DNA from: Owenia fusiformis
Lineage: Eukaryota; Annelida; Polychaeta; Sabellida; Oweniidae
NCBI GenBank assembly: GCA_903813345.2
Contig: CAIIXF020000001.1
Coordinates: 28,821,915 to 28,885,914, forward strand
Direction: 5' to 3'
Length of the DNA stretch: 64,000 nt
Notes under the pieces: model-generated
The model's database searches: none
What the model saw: only the letters and a program-made list of their open reading frames with translations
Told to the model about the DNA's origin: nothing
In this document: positions 60,801 through 64,000 of the stretch, piece after piece
Layout of the letters: each line of letters starts with the position of its first letter
Numbering within the stretch: the stretch's first letter is position 1
Program-made: the position numbers and the translations under genes

Positions 60801-61810
60801 AAGAGTTTGACACACATCAATATTTTTCAATGAATCTAAATTGTAAAGTAGTGCCATATATTCTTCTCATGCATATATTTGATCGCTGCTATAGAGAGGA
60901 ATAACCCAAGAGTTAAAAGATGACCTACATTTATTGAGATGACATCATCACCGATTGGTCAAATCGACAGACAGACAATGGCAATTTTAAAATTTTCTTA
61001 ACACGCTTCAAATAATAATATGTTAATTCCTGGCGTGTTAATTGATATCACAGCTTGTTATAATACATCAAAATAAAGATGTACTAACTGGTGAGAATCT
61101 GCGCAAACAAAGGTGGTACGCAACAGACGTAATTATATCTGTCATCTCAAAAGCTCTGGGGTTTTCCCTCCTCTTGCTGCTGTACATTTCACAAAGTAGT
61201 CTATTCTTTACATTAGGTGCTGTGACCACAACAAGACATTATGCTCTCTTCATAGAAGTTACTAAAGACAAGGAAGAAGTGAAACTGACAGACGATGAGC
61301 TGAAGAAAGTAAGGATAAAAGTTCAAACGTTGTTTAAAATAAAATTCAGAATGTATATGTTTAATATTTGATGCTTGAATTGAACAAATTAGCTGACTAT
61401 TGATTCTTGATAATCACACTTGCAAATAGTTATTTAAATGTCAATAACAAATCTCTGGTCATTCTCCACTCTGTATATATACTCTCTACCCTGTTTTCGC
61501 TTGAATATGGAGGAGGGGTAACATACGGAATTGATACACATGCTGAATTTCTAAATTTTGTTCCTAATTAAATATATTGTAATTACAGTTTGACCATTCT
61601 CTCTGTGAGGAGTTTCCCTTTTATAAAGTAATGCGTGATGATGGCAAGATTCAAGCAATGGAAGTGCTCCAAGTGAAAACTCAAACATTTGACAATCTGC
61701 GACGGCTGATGCTCAGGAACAACAAGAAGACCACTGAACTACAATTCAAGATGCCTCGTGTACAGAGACAAGAGCGATATCTACAGTTTCTACTCGACAA
61801 CTTATTATGA
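57874..61810 (+). CDS. GH3-domain-containing protein (acyl-adenylate/amido synthetase fold)
   Basis: Six exons: 57874-57991, 58718-59898, 60122-60249, 60530-60675, 61217-61308 and 61589-61810 (TGA). They join in phase to 628 aa. Exon 1 encodes one or two hydrophobic segments (VCVLGGVALSLAGYIFL, VWTFIVAIVLGLCGVGCL), so the protein is likely membrane-anchored. The three GH3 adenylation motifs are present: ILTSGTTGNNKKYP (about residue 163), HCHAASEGIMSL (about 387) and YRYRFGDVIKIVG (about 457). In plants GH3 enzymes adenylate and conjugate hormone acids to amino acids; the animal members (GHDC-type) have no settled substrate. Human GHDC is about 530 aa, so this one is longer at the N-terminus. 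The gene is head-to-head with TRPM2. The ATG is chosen because it opens the exon with the membrane segment and joins in frame. Confidence 0.9.
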
Positions 61811-62700
61811 ACTCGTTCAATTTGTTATACATGTACATCATGAATGATATTAACATCCATAATGTTTATTACTATATACTCACTTTATATCATATAACAT
61901 ATAACCTATGTACAAGTTCGTTATTATATACTCAATTTATATCATATAACATATAACCTATGTACAAGCTCAGGTTACATACAGTTAAACCTGTTTATTG
62001 GAACACCTCCAGAAGTAGAACATTCTGCTAGTTGAACACTTCAGAGTACAAGACCAACTGACTTCATGTTAAATGAACCTCCTCCCAAGAAACACTTTTT
62101 AGAGGTAGCAAAGATATTCCACTATATTAACATGCTTATTATATTTCAATGATTAGTGAATATGAAATATTGCCAAATTTTTAAGTGACAAACCAGACAA
62201 GAAGTGCAATGGTGGCCCCCTGGAGCATATCAGTCCGATGGTCATAAAATATGGATAGTTGGAAAGAAAATGAATGATGTACAAATGCACCAAATATCAG
62301 AAAATAAAATCAAGGGTTGCTGTTTTTGATCACCCTGTATAATGAGTATGCAACACCAAAAAAATAAAATACAAATAAAATAAATTAAACAATAATTACC
62401 TGAAAGCCTACGACGGCCATCATCTAATGTACATATACACTGTATAGACTTCAATGATCCTAGGGTATTGTTATCTACATGTAGGAGACATCACTCAGAT
62501 TGTTAATAAAAACATCTATTTTAGAAGGTGTGTGCAGTAGGCTATTGTGATTGTAGATAAAAAAGAAGTGCAGCAGTGTAGCTTATTAGAATGACAGCTT
62601 GTGATTTAAACCTAAAAAAAGAGAGTTAGAAGCCAAATGTAAGGGGATGGGCATTTTTTCTTGTGTAAATTCTATGTTCAAATTAGAGCAATCTTAGTGA
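61811..62700. other. Region downstream of the GH3 gene
   Basis: Probable 3' UTR and flank. It contains a 45-bp direct duplication (TATCATATAACATATAACCT at 61,890 and 61,942) and a diverged copy of the 'gaacacctc' repeat (about 61,985-62,125). It also contains an AATAAA at 62505-62510 and a lone CACCCTGTA end at 62,331 that resembles the right end of the CAGGGTGTC elements without a left partner. No gene is seen. Confidence 0.45.
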
Positions 62701-62725
62701 AATCATGTCAATCTGGGTACCCAGG

Positions 62726-63132
62726 TGGATAGATAAAGGGATGACAGATGAATGGATGACAGATGAAAAGATAACGGAATAACAGGTGAATGAATGACAG
62801 ATGAAGGGATAATATAAAGGAATGACAGATGAAGGTATGGCATGTGAAAGAATGGCAGATGAAGGGACGACAGGTGAAGGAATGACAGATGAAAGGATGA
62901 TATAAAGGAATGACAGGTGAAGGAATGACAGATGAAGGGATGCTAGATGAAGGGATGACAGGTGAAGGAATGACAGATGAAGGGATGACAGGTGAAGGAA
63001 TCACAGATGAAGGGATGACAGGTGAAGGAATGACATATGAAGGGATGCTAGATGAAGGAATGACAGGTGAAGGAATGACAGATGAAGGGATGACAGGTGA
63101 AGGAATCACAGATGAAGGGATGACAGGTGAGA
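62726..63132. repeat. 30-bp minisatellite (ATGACAGGTGAAGGA / ATGACAGATGAAGGG)
   Basis: Alternating 15-bp half-units ATGACAGGTGAAGGA and ATGACAGATGAAGGG form 30-bp repeats, most regular from about 62,910. Variants include GATGCTAGATGAAGG. The open frames of 133 and 77 codons across it (Ile-Pro-Ser or Met-Thr-Gly-Glu-Gly cycles) are products of the 15-base period and not credible genes. Confidence 0.9.
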
Positions 63133-64000
63133 CAAGTTATTAAACAGTTGAAGCGAGGGTTATGTCCGCCATTTGTGACAACGGAATCTAACTTTATCGT
63201 AGTCAGGCTATTCCGGTGTGATGGTGGCAAATCAAAATTAAAGTTGCAAACAAAATCAAGATATCCCACTTTGAGTCATCCCATTTAATTTCTTCAAACA
63301 TTGAAACATGCAGTAGGATTAATAGATCAGCGAGCAGTGCCAACTCAGGCGTTAATTGGAATGCACCATTTTTCTTGTTCCATTCAAACTTGTTCCATTC
63401 AAAGCAAAACAAAAATGCTTTTCTGTTGGTACATTATTCTGTTAAACAGAATTGTTCCTTTTACCCGTGTTTAACCCAAAGCCCGCTAAAACGAGGGAAT
63501 CTGTACAATTAAGCAATGCACTGACAGAAAGGCATTGTGTTTTCCTTTGTTTGAAGAAAAAAGGTGCAGTATGAGACTCACAATCCTTGATTTTCAAACA
63601 TCTGTTAGTTCTAAAATTCAAATTAACAGTTGTTTTTGGTAAAGTTGGACCCGTGAGATACTAAAATTGAAAACAGTGGTGCAAGACTTAGAATGAACAA
63701 TGTGAATTTAGCAACAGCTTTCACCTCCAATTCTCCTTTTCGCGGTTCGCTCTTTGAACCAGAACGTTCGCAAATATGCACTCAAAAAGCACTCAAAAAG
63801 GACAAAATTTGATTGGTCAATATTTTCCCACTATGCATTTCGCGTAGCTATTTGCGTGACAAGAAAGTTCTAAATCAAACTAATTACTCAATTTTGTTTT
63901 TACACCCGTACGCTAAATAAAACAATGACACCATCGTAAGTATTCTTCTTTGTCATTGCTTTAATGGTCAGTATACCGAGTTTAATCAATAAAAGATTGT
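63133..64000. other. Window end, no supported gene
   Basis: Sequence with no recognisable reading frame. A short ATG frame followed by GTAAGT (63,925-63,941) near the end, downstream of a GC-richer patch (CGCGGTTCGCTC), could be the first exon of a gene that continues outside the window. The evidence is too thin to call it. Confidence 0.3.

Noticed and set aside
62708-63143. Open frames of 133 codons (minus; IPSPVIPSS cycles) and 77 codons (plus; MTGEGMTDEG cycles).
   Set aside because: Products of a 15/30-bp minisatellite whose period is a multiple of three; no splice sites or conserved content.
63925-63941. Possible first coding exon (short ATG frame followed by GTAAGT) of a gene running out of the window.
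   Set aside because: Only four codons, with no homology and no second exon in view; it cannot be told from chance.

Overview
This is nuclear DNA from an animal. Genes are split by many introns with GT..AG borders, the DNA is AT-rich, and dispersed repeats are dense. The gene set fits a lophotrochozoan, most likely a bivalve mollusc: an ADP-ribose-type TRPM channel, a GH3-domain protein, a CPED1-like protein, a B4GALNT-like glycosyltransferase and a tyrosine-rich chitin-binding secreted protein. The species is an inference and was not checked against a database.

Layout. At 1-7.7 kb is the 3' end of a TOPBP1 orthologue (+ strand), covering the C-terminal BRCT pair and a basic tail. A 1.5 kb inverted-terminal-repeat element full of tandem repeats lies in its first visible intron. 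At 7.7-10.9 kb is a repeat-bearing intergenic stretch with a tRNA-derived SINE. From 10,982 to 56,079 on the minus strand runs one very large TRPM2-type cation channel gene. I could place 36 coding exons. They join in phase throughout to 5,076 nt (1,692 codons including the stop), covering the N-terminal melastatin homology regions, S1-S6 with the pore, a linker, and a C-terminal NUDT9-H domain. The first exon(s) remain unresolved.

Three separate protein genes lie inside introns of that channel gene, all on the opposite (+) strand. They are a two-exon tyrosine-rich secreted chitin-binding protein (24,059-24,977), an intronless B4GALNT-like glycosyltransferase (35,952-37,196) and an eight-exon CPED1-like PC-esterase protein (44,928-48,655). 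All three products look secreted or Golgi/luminal. The introns also hold a recent LTR element with two 943 bp LTRs and almost no interior, three truncated or broken non-LTR retrotransposons, at least two TA-flanked CAGGGTGTC-type inverted-repeat elements, several foldback hairpins, and a 1.15 kb minisatellite that abuts a splice donor.

At 57,874-61,810 (+), head-to-head with the TRPM2 gene, is a complete GH3-domain gene (628 aa) with an N-terminal membrane segment. The last 2.2 kb carries a 30-bp minisatellite and no gene that I can support.

How the genes relate: I see no operon-like logic, and the shared feature is nesting. The sequence itself supports several points on the channel. The Nudix catalytic residues are replaced, while the Ca2+-site residues of S2/S3 and an acidic pore filter are kept. 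This suggests a channel whose NUDT9-H domain could bind but not hydrolyse ADP-ribose.
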